Assembly: GCF_000735455.1 (NCBI RefSeq)
Contig: NZ_JMPS01000020.1
Span: 248,001 to 312,000 of the forward strand
Direction: 5' to 3'
From: Yokenella regensburgei ATCC 49455
GTDB lineage: Bacteria; Pseudomonadota; Gammaproteobacteria; Enterobacterales; Enterobacteriaceae
Length of the DNA stretch: 64,000 nt
Positions 1 through 8,692 of this stretch are shown here, piece by piece. The position numbers were made by a program, and so were the translations under genes. Numbering within the stretch: the stretch's first letter is position 1; every line of letters starts with the position of its first letter. Below the pieces are notes generated by a model that saw only the letters and a list, made by a program, of their open reading frames with translations, did not search any database and was not told where the DNA came from.

Positions 1-270
1 TCCAAAGGGGCGGCAGGGGTTACCGGTAGCGGCTTCATCGTGCTGGCGGCAACCATTTCTGCGGTAGGCCATCTGCCGGTGGCTGGCCTCGCGCTTATCC
101 TCGGGATCGACCGCTTCATGTCCGAAGCGCGTGCGCTGACCAACCTGGTCGGTAACGGCGTGGCCACCGTGGTCGTCGCCAAGTGGGTGAAAGAGCTGGA
201 CCACAAAAAGCTGGATGACACGCTTAACAGACGTGTCTCAGACAGCGATTCACAACAAATTTCTTCTTAA
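1..270 (+). CDS. dctA: C4-dicarboxylate:cation symporter DctA (3' end only)
   Basis: This is the last 89 codons of the inner-membrane symporter that takes up succinate, fumarate, malate and aspartate under aerobic conditions (DAACS/SLC1-like family). The frame is open from base 1 and ends at TAA 268-270. The visible part includes the conserved [16 protein letters not shown] segment, which in this family contributes to the substrate and cation site, followed by the hydrophilic tail [15 protein letters not shown]. It aligns almost without change to the E. coli DctA C-terminus from memory. The gene starts outside the window. It lies upstream of yhjJ, as in E. coli. Confidence 0.96.
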   Translation, partial: SKGAAGVTGSGFIVLAATISAVGHLPVAGLALILGIDRFMSEARALTNLVGNGVATVVVAKWVKELDHKKLDDTLNRRVSDSDSQQISS

Positions 271-283
271 TCCCGCCACTTAT

Positions 284-313
284 GCCCGTAGTCTCCTTTG
301 ATGGACTGCGGGC
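284..313 (+). terminator. Hairpin after dctA
   Basis: GCCCGTAGTC (284-293) can pair with GACTGCGGGC (304-313) through one G-U wobble, 14 bases after the dctA stop. No clear T-run follows, so this is either a weak terminator or a 3'-end stabilising stem. Confidence 0.45.
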
Positions 314-320
314 CTACTCG

Positions 321-353
321 CTTGCCGCCTTCCTGCAACTCGAATTATTTAGG
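321..353. repeat. Dispersed intergenic repeat, copy 1
   Basis: CTTGCCGCCTTCCTGCAACT and the next 13 bases match a second copy at 63226-63258 in 27 of 33 positions, although the two sites are 63 kb apart and lie in unrelated intergenic spacers. The function is unknown. From memory, sequences like this recur in enterobacterial intergenic regions. Confidence 0.5.
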
Positions 354-434
354 GTATAATGGATGAATTATTTACGCTGACGTGTGACGTTTCGTCTTTT
401 TTACGGTCTAACCGACGTATTTAACTCATTTTTT

Positions 435-460
435 AGGCTGTCCGCCGCGGCGGATGGCCT
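435..460. terminator. GC-rich near-palindrome before yhjJ
   Basis: AGGC-tg-TCCGCC / GCGGCGGA-tg-GCCT forms a 26-base near-perfect palindrome. It is preceded by a T-run, followed by TTTG, and ends 31 bases before the yhjJ start. It could stop read-through from dctA or attenuate yhjJ. Confidence 0.4.
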
Positions 461-491
461 TTGTATTCAGGATAGTTCATCAGGGGTTCAC

Positions 492-1985
492 ATGCAGGGC
501 ACGAAAATTCGACTCTTAGCTGGCGGTTTGCTTATCATGGCGTCGGCCGGTTATGTGCAGGCGGAAGCGCTCCAGCCGGATCCAGCCTGGCAACAGGGAA
601 CACTGGCGAATGGGTTACGCTGGCAGATGCTGGCAACCCCGCAGCGCCCGAGCGACCGCGTAGAAGTTCGTTTGAATATTAACGTCGGATCGCTGGCCGA
701 GAGCGCACAACAGAGCGGCTACAGCCACTTCATTCCCCGTCTGGCGCTGACGCAAAGCGGCAGCTTAGAAACCATGCAGGCGCGCTCGCTGTGGCAGCAG
801 GGCATTGACCCGTCGCGTCCGATGCCGCCAGCCATCGTCTCTTATGATTACTCTCTTTTTAGCCTCAGCCTGCCGAACAGCCGCAACGATCTGCTGAAAG
901 AATCGCTGACCTGGCTTGCCGATGCGAGCGGTAAGCTGAACATCACCCAGGAATCGGTCAATAAAGCGCTGCACGCCGAAGACATGGTGGCGACCTGGCC
1001 GGTGAATGCTAAAGAGGGCTGGTGGCGTTATCGCCTGAAGGGCTCCACGATGCTCGGACACGATCCGGCAGAGGCGATGAAAGAGCCTGTAGATATTCAG
1101 CAACTGAAGGCGTTCTACGATAAATGGTACACCCCGGACGCAATGACCCTGATTATCGTCGGGAACGTGGAAAGCCGTTCGGTGATTGAACAAATCAACA
1201 AGATCTTTGGCGAGCTGAAAGGCAAACGTGAAACGCCGATGCCGGTGCCAACGCTGTCACCGCTGCCGGCGAAGCCGGTCAGCATCATGACCGACGCGGT
1301 GCGCCAGGACAGACTCTCTATCATGTGGGACAGCCCGTGGCAGCCCATCCGCGACTCTGCAGCCATGCAGCGCTACTGGCGTGCCGACCTCGCGCGTGAA
1401 GCGCTGTACTGGCATGTTCAGCAGTACCTCAACAAAAACAACACCAAAGATATCGGCCTTGGCTTCGACTGCCGGGTGCTGTACCAGCGTGCCCAGTGCT
1501 CCATTAACGTTGATTCGCCGAACGACAAGCTCAACGCCAGCCTGACTACTATCGCCCGTGAACTGGCGAAGGTGCGTGACAATGGTCTGCCGGAAGAAGA
1601 GTTTAACGCGCTGATTGGACAAAAGAGCCTTGAGCTGCAGAAGCTGTTCGCGACCTACGCGCGTACCGATACCGATATCCTGATGGGCCAGCGGATGCGT
1701 GCGCTGCAAAATCAGGTTGTGGATATCGCGCCAGAACAGTATCAGAAACTGCGTCAGGAGTTCTTAAGCACGCTGACGGTGGATATGCTGAATCAGGATC
1801 TGCGCCAGCAGCTGTCGCAGGATATGGGACTGGTACTGTTGCAGCCGAAAGGCGAGCCGGAGTACAACATGAAAGACCTGCAGGCGACCTGGGAGCAGCT
1901 GATGACACCGGCCGCGGCCACAGCTGCACCAGCGGTTACTGAGGATCCTCACGAGGCGACGGATATTCCATCCACCGCCCAGTAA
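492..1985 (+). CDS. yhjJ: M16-family peptidase-like protein YhjJ, zinc motif lost
   Basis: This 497-residue protein is predicted to be periplasmic, with a signal peptide (KIRLLAGGLLIMASAGYVQA) followed by two M16-like domains. ATG 492 was chosen over an upstream in-frame ATG at 384 because it begins the signal peptide and matches the E. coli YhjJ start. Active M16 enzymes have HxxEH near the N-terminus. Here the equivalent stretch reads GYSHFIPRLA, so the catalytic Glu and the second His are missing. The protein is therefore probably a non-catalytic partner or binding protein. The C-terminal tail is Ala/Pro/Thr-rich. The family assignment is secure; the biological role is unknown. Confidence 0.93.
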   Translation: MQGTKIRLLAGGLLIMASAGYVQAEALQPDPAWQQGTLANGLRWQMLATPQRPSDRVEVRLNINVGSLAESAQQSGYSHFIPRLALTQSGSLETMQARSLWQQGIDPSRPMPPAIVSYDYSLFSLSLPNSRNDLLKESLTWLADASGKLNITQESVNKALHAEDMVATWPVNAKEGWWRYRLKGSTMLGHDPAEAMKEPVDIQQLKAFYDKWYTPDAMTLIIVGNVESRSVIEQINKIFGELKGKRETPMPVPTLSPLPAKPVSIMTDAVRQDRLSIMWDSPWQPIRDSAAMQRYWRADLAREALYWHVQQYLNKNNTKDIGLGFDCRVLYQRAQCSINVDSPNDKLNASLTTIARELAKVRDNGLPEEEFNALIGQKSLELQKLFATYARTDTDILMGQRMRALQNQVVDIAPEQYQKLRQEFLSTLTVDMLNQDLRQQLSQDMGLVLLQPKGEPEYNMKDLQATWEQLMTPAAATAAPAVTEDPHEATDIPSTAQ

Positions 1986-2003
1986 GTTCCAGATAGTGCA
2001 AAC

Positions 2004-2024
2004 CCTCTCCCCGTCGGGGAGAGG
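2004..2024. repeat. CCTCTCCCC inverted repeat between yhjJ and kdgK
   Basis: CCTCTCCCC (2004-2012), a 3-base loop and GGGGAGAGG (2016-2024) make a perfect 9-bp stem between two convergent genes. Closely related stems lie at 33527-33551, 40158-40179 and 50068-50093. It may act as a bidirectional terminator or 3'-end stabiliser. Confidence 0.6.
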
Positions 2025-2026
2025 CG

Positions 2027-2956
2027 TTATTCCGGCATCGCCTCGCGAGGGATGATGGCCCCGCGATACTGAATCACCGTGCTGGCGGTCAGGTGCCCGC
2101 GTTTAGCGGCGGCGGCGGCATCGCCACCGGTCAGGCGAACGGCGAGATAACCCGCGCTGAAGGAATCCCCGGCGGCAGTGGTATCCACAACGCTCTCTTT
2201 CGGCAGCTTCACGGCCGCAACGTCGATAATATCTTCACCGGCAATCGCCACCAGGCAGGAGTCTGCCCCGCGTTTTACCACAACTTCGCCAACGCCTGCG
2301 GCATGAGTTCGGGCAATGACTTCTGCTACTGGTTTTTCACCCCACAGGGCGTCTTCGTCATCCAGCGTCAGGAAGGCGATGTCGGTACATTCAAGCATTT
2401 GCTGATAAACCTGACGGGTCTCCTCGCGGCTTGCCCACAGGCGAGGGCGGTAGTTGTTATCGAAGATAACTTTACCGCCGTTAGCGCGGCACTCGCACAG
2501 CAGCGACAGCAGCTTTTCACGACTCGCAGGGCTTAAAATGGCAAGGCTGATGCCGCTTAAGTACAGATAATCAAACGTCGCCAGCTCTTCGCAGATGGCC
2601 GCAGACTGGGCGCTCTCCAGCCAGAATTTTGCCGCGGCTTCATTACGCCAGTAGGAGAAGGTACGCTCGCCGGTATCGTCCGTTTCGATGTAGTACAGAC
2701 CCGGCAGGCGGTTATCCATTCGCTGCACCAGTGCGGTACCGACGTGCTCTTCACGCCAGGCGTCGAGCATCTGCTGACTGAAGCTGTCAGTACCCAGCGC
2801 CGTAACGTAATCCACGGTCAGCGCGGCAGCGTCGACCTGACGGGCGATATAGACGGCGGTGTTCAGCGTGTCGCCGCCGAAACCACGGCTGACGTCTGCA
2901 CCTTTCTCAGACAGCTCAATCATACATTCGCCGATCACGGCAATTTTTTTAGACAT
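2027..2956 (-). CDS. kdgK: 2-dehydro-3-deoxygluconokinase (KDG kinase)
   Basis: KdgK phosphorylates 2-keto-3-deoxygluconate to KDPG in the cytoplasm, feeding hexuronate and pectin breakdown products into the Entner-Doudoroff aldolase step. The 309-residue product is a PfkB-family kinase. It has the N-terminal GGDTLNTAVYIAR sugar-binding segment and the C-terminal DTTAAGDSFSAGY segment, whose Asp is the catalytic base and whose AAGD forms the anion hole. Length and sequence match E. coli KdgK closely. The gene is convergent with yhjJ and divergent from pdeH. A KdgR-like operator lies upstream. Confidence 0.97.
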   Translation of the reverse strand: MSKKIAVIGECMIELSEKGADVSRGFGGDTLNTAVYIARQVDAAALTVDYVTALGTDSFSQQMLDAWREEHVGTALVQRMDNRLPGLYYIETDDTGERTFSYWRNEAAAKFWLESAQSAAICEELATFDYLYLSGISLAILSPASREKLLSLLCECRANGGKVIFDNNYRPRLWASREETRQVYQQMLECTDIAFLTLDDEDALWGEKPVAEVIARTHAAGVGEVVVKRGADSCLVAIAGEDIIDVAAVKLPKESVVDTTAAGDSFSAGYLAVRLTGGDAAAAAKRGHLTASTVIQYRGAIIPREAMPE

Positions 2957-3021
2957 AGTCGCGAACCTGAATCTGGATAATGAGCGCTAGTTTGCGCTGT
3001 GGGTTTTGCATGGTCAACTAT

Positions 3022-3041
3022 ATTAAAACATCGTTCCAATA
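3022..3041 (-). promoter_or_regulatory. Candidate KdgR operator for kdgK
   Basis: ATTAAAACATCGTTCCAATA resembles the KdgR consensus (AATRAAAYRNYRTTTYATT), with an approximate dyad around ACATCGTT. It lies about 65 bases upstream of the kdgK start. KdgR control of kdgK is known in E. coli and pectinolytic enterobacteria. The site here is inferred from sequence only. Confidence 0.5.
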
Positions 3042-3112
3042 TTTTTTTGAGCTGGCGCGTGTTCCTGTGGGATTGTTCGTCCACAGAATATGAAATCTCC
3101 AGGCGTTGAACA

Positions 3113-3139
3113 TAAAGTTCTCACTTCTCCCGCCGATAA
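3113..3139 (+). promoter_or_regulatory. Sigma-28 (FliA) flagellar class 3 promoter for pdeH
   Basis: TAAAGTTC (3113-3120), an 11-base spacer and GCCGATAA (3132-3139) match the FliA consensus TAAAGTTT-N11-GCCGATAA with only one change in the -35 box. It lies 50 bases before the pdeH start. E. coli yhjH/pdeH is a known class 3 flagellar gene. Confidence 0.88.
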
Positions 3140-3188
3140 CCCTGTGACAAGTTCCGACAGTTTCTCACCTTGCAACAGGACAGCTGAG

Positions 3189-3962
3189 ATGAAGTTAAAG
3201 CAGGTTATCCAGCAGCTAAGCATTCCGGATGCGGGCATTGCAAGCCTGCAGGAGCGCCGCTATTGGCTGGAGTGTGAGCGTGCTTATACTTACCAGCCCA
3301 TTTACAGAACCGATGGCCGCCTGATGGCTATCGAGCTACTGACCGTCGTCACCCATCCCGCGCATCCCACGCAGCGGGTCGCTCCCGACCGTTATTTTGC
3401 GGAAGTCGCCGTCAGGCAGCGCATTGACGTAGTGAAAGAGCAACTGCAGATCCTGGCAGAGAAAAAAGCATTTTTTGCCGCGAATCAGGTTCTGGCGTCG
3501 GTAAATGTTGATGGCCCAACCCTGCTGGCGATGCGCCAGGACAAAGCGCTGCTGCAGATGATTGAATCGCTACCGTGGCTGCGCTTTGAGCTGGTAGAGC
3601 ACATTCGTCTGCCGAAGGATTCCAGTTTTGCCTCGCTGTGCGAGTTTGGCCCGCTGTGGCTTGATGATTTCGGCACCGGGATGGCCAATTTCTCGGCGCT
3701 GAGCGAAGTGCGCTACGACTACATCAAAGTGGCTCGTGACCTGTTCATCATGCTGCGCAAAACACCGGAAGGGCGCAATCTTTTCACCCTGCTGTTGCAG
3801 CTGATGAATCGCTATTGCCAGGGCGTGATTGTTGAAGGCGTAGAGACGCTGGAAGAGTGGCGCGACGTGCAGAACTCCCCGGCATTTGCCGCACAGGGCT
3901 ATTTCCTTTCACGCCCGGTGCCAATGGCTTCGCTTGAGAACGTTATGCTTAATTTAGACTGA
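3189..3962 (+). CDS. pdeH: Cyclic-di-GMP phosphodiesterase PdeH
   Basis: PdeH is a cytoplasmic stand-alone EAL phosphodiesterase that hydrolyses c-di-GMP to pGpG. It keeps c-di-GMP low so the YcgR brake is off and curli and cellulose are repressed during motility. The product is 257 residues. The EAL signature reads ELL (MAIELLTVV), as in active E. coli PdeH. LDDFGTG and VEGVET metal and loop motifs are present. ATG 3189 is preceded by AGGA at 8 bases and matches the E. coli start; an upstream in-frame ATG at 3090 lies before the sigma-28 promoter and is rejected. Confidence 0.95.
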   Translation: MKLKQVIQQLSIPDAGIASLQERRYWLECERAYTYQPIYRTDGRLMAIELLTVVTHPAHPTQRVAPDRYFAEVAVRQRIDVVKEQLQILAEKKAFFAANQVLASVNVDGPTLLAMRQDKALLQMIESLPWLRFELVEHIRLPKDSSFASLCEFGPLWLDDFGTGMANFSALSEVRYDYIKVARDLFIMLRKTPEGRNLFTLLLQLMNRYCQGVIVEGVETLEEWRDVQNSPAFAAQGYFLSRPVPMASLENVMLNLD

Positions 3963-4030
3963 TTTGCCGCAGGTTCTGCTCGCCTCAACTATAGTCAGAC
4001 AAGGTGAGGCCAGAAAGGAGTGGATCCTGC

Positions 4031-6073
4031 ATGACGAGAACGCGTAAAGCCATTGCCCTGATTTCCGGTGCGATTTTGCTACTCATCGTACTGTTCTGCA
4101 TCGCCCTTGCGACCTTTGACTGGAACCGGCTGAAGCCCACCATCAATCAGAAAGTGTCTGCCGAATTAAACCGTCCCTTCGCCATTCGCGGCGATTTGGG
4201 TGTGGTCTGGGAACGTCAGACGGGGGAAACCGGGTGGCGCAGTTGGGTTCCCTGGCCACATGTGCACGCCGACGACATTATGCTCGGCAACCCGCCGGAC
4301 CTCCCGCCACTCACAATGGTGCACCTGCCGCGCGTTGAGGCGACCCTCGCGCCATTATCGCTGCTAAGCAAAACGCTGTATCTGCCGTGGATCAAACTGG
4401 TTCAGCCCGATGTACGACTGATTCGACTCTCTGAGAAGCGTAATAACTGGACCTTCCAGCTGGCCTCTGCAGACAACCACGACACCAATGCGCAACCCTC
4501 TGCATGGTCATTTCGGCTTGATGAAGTGTTGTTCGATCGTGGCAAGATAACCATCGACGACAAAGTGACCCGCGCCGACGTGGAGATCCTGGTCGATCCC
4601 CTTGGCAAACCGCTACCTTTCAGCGAAGTGACGGGCAGTAAAGAGAAGGGCGATGGCGCGAAAGCCGGCGACTACGTGTTTGGCCTGAAAGCAAAAGGGC
4701 GCTACAAGGGCCAGCCGCTCAGCGGTAGCGGTAAAATTGGCGGTATGCTGGCGCTGCGTAGCGACGGTACGCCGTTCCCGTTGCAGATAGATTTCCGCTC
4801 CGGCAATACTCAGGTCGCGCTGACCGGCACCGTCAATGACCCGCTGAACCTCGGCGCGATCAATCTGCGGCTCAAGTTTTCTGGCGATTCGCTGGGACAG
4901 CTGTATGACCTGACCGGCGTGCTGCTTCCGGAAACCCCACCGTTCGCCACCGATGGCCATCTGGTGGCGAAGCTTGATCCTGAAAAGGGGTCGACCTTCC
5001 ACTACCGCGACTTTAATGGCCGTATTGGCGACAGCGATATTCACGGCTCGCTGACTTATACCACCGGTAAGCCACGGCCAAAACTGGAAGGCGATCTCGA
5101 GTCGCGCCAGCTGCGGCTTGTGGACCTAGGCCCACTCATCGGGGTGAACTCCGGCAAAGGCACGAAGGTGTCTGCGGTGAACAAAGAGCCACAGCCAGCC
5201 GGAAGAGTGCTGCCGCATGAGCGCTTTGAAACCGATAAGTGGAACGTGATGGATGCTGATGTGCGCTTCAAAGGGCGGCGCATCGAGCACGGCAGCACGC
5301 TGCCCATCAGCGATCTCTCAACCCATCTTATCCTCAGCAACGGCGATCTGCGCCTGCAGCCGCTGAAGTTTGGCCTCGCGGGTGGGACGATTTCGTCAAA
5401 TATTCATCTTGAAGGCGACAAAAAACCGATGCAGGGGCGCGCGGAGATTCAGGCGCGGCGGCTGAAGCTCAAAGAACTGATGCCAGACGTGGAGCTGATG
5501 CAAAAAACGCTGGGTGAAATGAACGGTGACGCCACCTTGCGCGGCAGCGGCAACTCGGTCGCCGCACTGCTTGGTTCCAGCAACGGTAACCTGAAACTGC
5601 TGATGAACGATGGGCTGGTGAGCCGCAACCTGATGGAGATTCTGGGGCTTAACGTTGGTAACTTTATCATCGGGCAGATCTTTGGCGATGACGAAATACG
5701 GGTGAACTGCGCGGCGGCGAATCTCGATATCGCCAACGGCGTCGCGCGACCGCAGATTTTCGCCTTCGACACCGAAAATGCCATCATCAACGTTACCGGC
5801 ACCGCCAGCTTCGCCAGCGAGCAGCTGGATCTGACTATCGATCCGGAGAGCAAAGGGATCCGCGTGATCACCCTGCGATCGCCGCTGTACGTGCGGGGAA
5901 GTTTCAAATATCCACAGGCTGGTGTGAAGGTGGGGCCGCTGATTGCCCGCGGTGCGGTTGCCGCTGCGCTGGCCACGTTGGTTACGCCTGCGGCGGCGCT
6001 GCTGGCGCTGATCTCGCCTTCAGAGAGCGACACCAATCAGTGCCAGAGCATTTTGTCGCAGATGAAGAAGTGA
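4031..6073 (+). CDS. yhjG: AsmA-family inner-membrane protein YhjG
   Basis: This 680-residue protein has one N-terminal membrane segment (AIALISGAILLLIVLFCIALA) and a large periplasmic AsmA-type domain ending in DPESKGIRVITLRSPLYVRGSF, typical of the AsmA C-terminal region. AsmA-family proteins are thought to bridge the envelope and carry or regulate phospholipids. The specific role of YhjG is not established. ATG 4031 follows AAAGGAG by 10 bases; an earlier in-frame ATG (4004) lies ahead of that ribosome-binding site. Near the end is an Ala-rich hydrophobic stretch (ARGAVAAALATLVTPAAALLALI), possibly a second membrane-associated helix. Confidence 0.93.
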   Translation: MTRTRKAIALISGAILLLIVLFCIALATFDWNRLKPTINQKVSAELNRPFAIRGDLGVVWERQTGETGWRSWVPWPHVHADDIMLGNPPDLPPLTMVHLPRVEATLAPLSLLSKTLYLPWIKLVQPDVRLIRLSEKRNNWTFQLASADNHDTNAQPSAWSFRLDEVLFDRGKITIDDKVTRADVEILVDPLGKPLPFSEVTGSKEKGDGAKAGDYVFGLKAKGRYKGQPLSGSGKIGGMLALRSDGTPFPLQIDFRSGNTQVALTGTVNDPLNLGAINLRLKFSGDSLGQLYDLTGVLLPETPPFATDGHLVAKLDPEKGSTFHYRDFNGRIGDSDIHGSLTYTTGKPRPKLEGDLESRQLRLVDLGPLIGVNSGKGTKVSAVNKEPQPAGRVLPHERFETDKWNVMDADVRFKGRRIEHGSTLPISDLSTHLILSNGDLRLQPLKFGLAGGTISSNIHLEGDKKPMQGRAEIQARRLKLKELMPDVELMQKTLGEMNGDATLRGSGNSVAALLGSSNGNLKLLMNDGLVSRNLMEILGLNVGNFIIGQIFGDDEIRVNCAAANLDIANGVARPQIFAFDTENAIINVTGTASFASEQLDLTIDPESKGIRVITLRSPLYVRGSFKYPQAGVKVGPLIARGAVAAALATLVTPAAALLALISPSESDTNQCQSILSQMKK

Positions 6074-6088
6074 TTGGGGGGTACGCAG

Positions 6089-6118
6089 GCCGGATAAGGT
6101 GTATACACCGTATCCGGC
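6089..6118. repeat. REP-like palindrome
   Basis: GCCGGATA ... TATCCGGC encloses a perfect inner palindrome GGTGTATACACC, giving a 30-base element between the convergent genes yhjG and yhjE. It matches the enterobacterial REP/PU pattern (GCCGGATAAGGCG...), which often protects 3' ends of mRNA. Confidence 0.75.
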
Positions 6119-6126
6119 ACTCGTGA

Positions 6127-7449
6127 TTACAGCGACTGGTGGCGCGTCTCGTGGGTCATCAGCAGCGCAATCAGCGTCAGCACCGCCATCGCCGCCAGAT
6201 ACACGCCAACGTAGAGCAGGCCATAAGTCCCCTGCAGCCAGGCGGCGATGTAGGGTGCCACGGAGGCCCCGAGGATAGACGCCACGTTGTAGGAGAACGA
6301 CGCGCCGGTATAGCGCACTTCGGTCGGGAACAGCTCCGGCAACAGCGCGCCCATCGGCCCGAAGGTGAGACCCATCAGGCTAAGACCCACCAGCAGGAAG
6401 ACGAAAATCAGCGCCGGATTGCCCGAGCCCAGCAGCGGCTGGAACAGGAACAGGGCAAACAGGATAATAAGCGTGGTGATGGTGATCATGCTGGCCCGGC
6501 GGCCAAATTTATCAGCAAGGACGCCCGCAATCGGCACCATCACGCCAAAACCAATCACCGCCATCATCAGCATCCACAGCACTTCATTACGCGGGAGGCC
6601 CAGCCCGTGCGGTACTGCCGCAGTGCTGTAGGTCATTGAATAAACGGTCATGATATAGAACAGCGTATAGGTCGCAAGCATGATGAAGGTACCGAGAATG
6701 GTCACCCGCAGATGTTTGCTGAGCAGCGTACCCAGCGGGACTTTCACCTGTTTTTTCGCTGCCGCCACTTTGGCAAATACCGGGGTCTCATGCAGCGACA
6801 CGCGCACGTAAAGCCCGATGATGACCAGCACGGCGGAGAAGATAAACGGCACGCGCCAGCCCCAGGTCATGAACTGCTCGTCGGTGAGCAGCCACGAGAG
6901 CAGCAGGAAAGTCCCGTTGGCAAAGAAGAAGCCGATCGGCGCGCCCAGCTGCGGGAATGAGCCATACAATGCACGTTTGCGCGGCGGCGCGTTTTCGGTA
7001 GCCAGCAGCGCCGCACCACCCCACTCACCACCGAGTCCCAGGCCCTGCCCGAAGCGCGCCAGCGCCAGCAGCATCGGTGCCAGCAGACCAATCGTCTCAT
7101 AGCTCGGCAGCAGACCGATGACCACCGTTGAAATCCCCATCGTCAGGAGTGAGGCGACCAGGGTTACTTTGCGCCCCACGCGGTCACCGAAGTGGCCGAA
7201 CAGCGCGGAGCCGATAGGGCGCGCGACGAAGGCGATGGCGAAGGTGGCAAGCGACTGCAGCGTGGCCGCCGCCGGATCACCCTGCGGGAAGAAGATGTGA
7301 GGAAACACGATAACCGCGGCGGTGGCGTAAATATAGAAATCGAAGAACTCAATGGCGGTGCCAATGAGTGAAGCAACGACGACTTTATTGCGCGAGTTAA
7401 CCGGGGCGATGTCGTGTTCGTTATCGAGCGTTGTGGCGGTAGCTTGCAT
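6127..7449 (-). CDS. yhjE: MFS transporter YhjE (metabolite:H+ symporter family)
   Basis: This 440-residue inner-membrane protein has about 12 hydrophobic segments and belongs to the major facilitator superfamily, metabolite:H+ symporter subfamily (relatives ShiA, ProP, KgtP). The loop 2-3 signature appears as GHFGDRVGRK, and the second-half copy as ADKFGRRASM. The segment GLGLGGEWGGAALLATENAP is diagnostic of the subfamily. The substrate is unknown. Length and sequence match E. coli YhjE. The start MQATATT is shared with E. coli. Confidence 0.94.
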   Translation of the reverse strand: MQATATTLDNEHDIAPVNSRNKVVVASLIGTAIEFFDFYIYATAAVIVFPHIFFPQGDPAAATLQSLATFAIAFVARPIGSALFGHFGDRVGRKVTLVASLLTMGISTVVIGLLPSYETIGLLAPMLLALARFGQGLGLGGEWGGAALLATENAPPRKRALYGSFPQLGAPIGFFFANGTFLLLSWLLTDEQFMTWGWRVPFIFSAVLVIIGLYVRVSLHETPVFAKVAAAKKQVKVPLGTLLSKHLRVTILGTFIMLATYTLFYIMTVYSMTYSTAAVPHGLGLPRNEVLWMLMMAVIGFGVMVPIAGVLADKFGRRASMITITTLIILFALFLFQPLLGSGNPALIFVFLLVGLSLMGLTFGPMGALLPELFPTEVRYTGASFSYNVASILGASVAPYIAAWLQGTYGLLYVGVYLAAMAVLTLIALLMTHETRHQSL

Positions 7450-7721
7450 AAATTTTTCTTATTTTTTAGCGAACGAACGGCCATATTACGCACAGCAAAA
7501 GCGACATTTCAATCTGTAACAAGGTGGCGATCTGGTCATAAAATCAGCAAAAAGCGGATAATTTTTACACCTGCGATTTCACTTCTATGAAATGCTTCAC
7601 ATAAATTCAAATCTGGATGATAAAACCAGTTATCGGTTAAATAAAAGTTACAGGCTGGATTTATATGCTGAAATGATGAGTCGGGCTGAAGTTTTCCGTT
7701 TCCCCAGCCCGAATGATGCAG

Positions 7722-8642
7722 TTAGTCGTGGGTTTTCCCCGGCATGCGGCGATCGTCTTTATATTCGGCAGTCGCTATCCACGCCGCGCAGAACAGGGTC
7801 AGGCGGGCGAAGAAGTAGAAGAAGGCCATCAGACCCAGCACCGAGCCAAAGGCCGCGCCGGAAGGCGATTTCACCAACGCAGGCAGCGTCCAGGTCATGA
7901 TAATTTTAATCACCTCAAAACCAATTGCCGCAATGAAGGTGCCGCGAATAAGCGCCTTACGGCGCGGGCGGTGGCGTGGCAGGCGCCAGAAAATCCAGAA
8001 GAACAGCAAGTAGTTAGCGAAAATAGAGATGGCAAGCCCCACCAGTCGCCACGCGGGTTTCAGCCACTCAATCCCGTCGAGATACAGCGCTGAAATAATC
8101 ATATGCTGGGCGGCCCCCGACACCGAAGTGATAGAGAGGGTAACAATCAGCGCCACCAGCAACCCGATGAGCGAGATAAAATCGCGGAAGTACTTAACCC
8201 AGAGTTTTTCCTGGTCCTGCGGCGTACGCTCCCAGACGTCGCGCGACTGAGCACGGATCGCCTCACGCAGATTTCCCATCCAGTTAATGCCGGAATAGAG
8301 CGCAATCAGCAGCCCGACGAGGCCGACGGTGGTGCGCTGCTGTACGGCGGTGTTAATGGTGTTCTTCAGCGTGGAGGCAAGGGTTGGGTCGCTGACGTTC
8401 TGCAGAATCTTGTCGAAGATGTCCTGCAAAAGCGTCGGATGCGAGGCAAGAATAAAACCACCGGCGGCAAACGAGACCATCAGAATGGGGATCATCGACA
8501 GGAACGAGAAGTAGGTAATTGCCGCACCAAACTGATTGCCAAGGCGGTCGTTAAAGCGTTCGGCGGCACGCAACAGGTGAGCTATCACCGGCTGGCGCTG
8601 AACTTTTCCGGCAATTCCGGTGACTTTTTTCAGCGTCATCAT
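7722..8642 (-). CDS. yhjD: Inner-membrane protein YhjD (YihY/virulence factor BrkB family)
   Basis: This 306-residue polytopic membrane protein of the YihY/BrkB family has about six TM segments, including NQFGAAITYFSFLSMIPILM and LLFFWIFWRLPRH. In E. coli, a mutation in yhjD suppresses loss of Kdo in lipid A, which led to the proposal that it helps move lipid A precursors; the true substrate is unsettled. ATG 8642 was chosen because TAAGGA lies close upstream. In-frame starts further upstream would run into the LysR gene. The N-terminus is shorter than in E. coli. A hairpin, CGGGCTG...CAGCCCG at about 7681-7710, lies past its stop. Confidence 0.9.
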   Translation of the reverse strand: MMTLKKVTGIAGKVQRQPVIAHLLRAAERFNDRLGNQFGAAITYFSFLSMIPILMVSFAAGGFILASHPTLLQDIFDKILQNVSDPTLASTLKNTINTAVQQRTTVGLVGLLIALYSGINWMGNLREAIRAQSRDVWERTPQDQEKLWVKYFRDFISLIGLLVALIVTLSITSVSGAAQHMIISALYLDGIEWLKPAWRLVGLAISIFANYLLFFWIFWRLPRHRPRRKALIRGTFIAAIGFEVIKIIMTWTLPALVKSPSGAAFGSVLGLMAFFYFFARLTLFCAAWIATAEYKDDRRMPGKTHD

Positions 8643-8692
8643 ATTGTTATTCCTTACTTTGTACATCAGACACAGAGTATAGCCTGTTAGCT

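Noticed and set aside
7592-8093. Plus-strand frames at the yhjD 3' end
   Set aside because: Overlap yhjD on the opposite strand, Arg/Gln-rich, no support.
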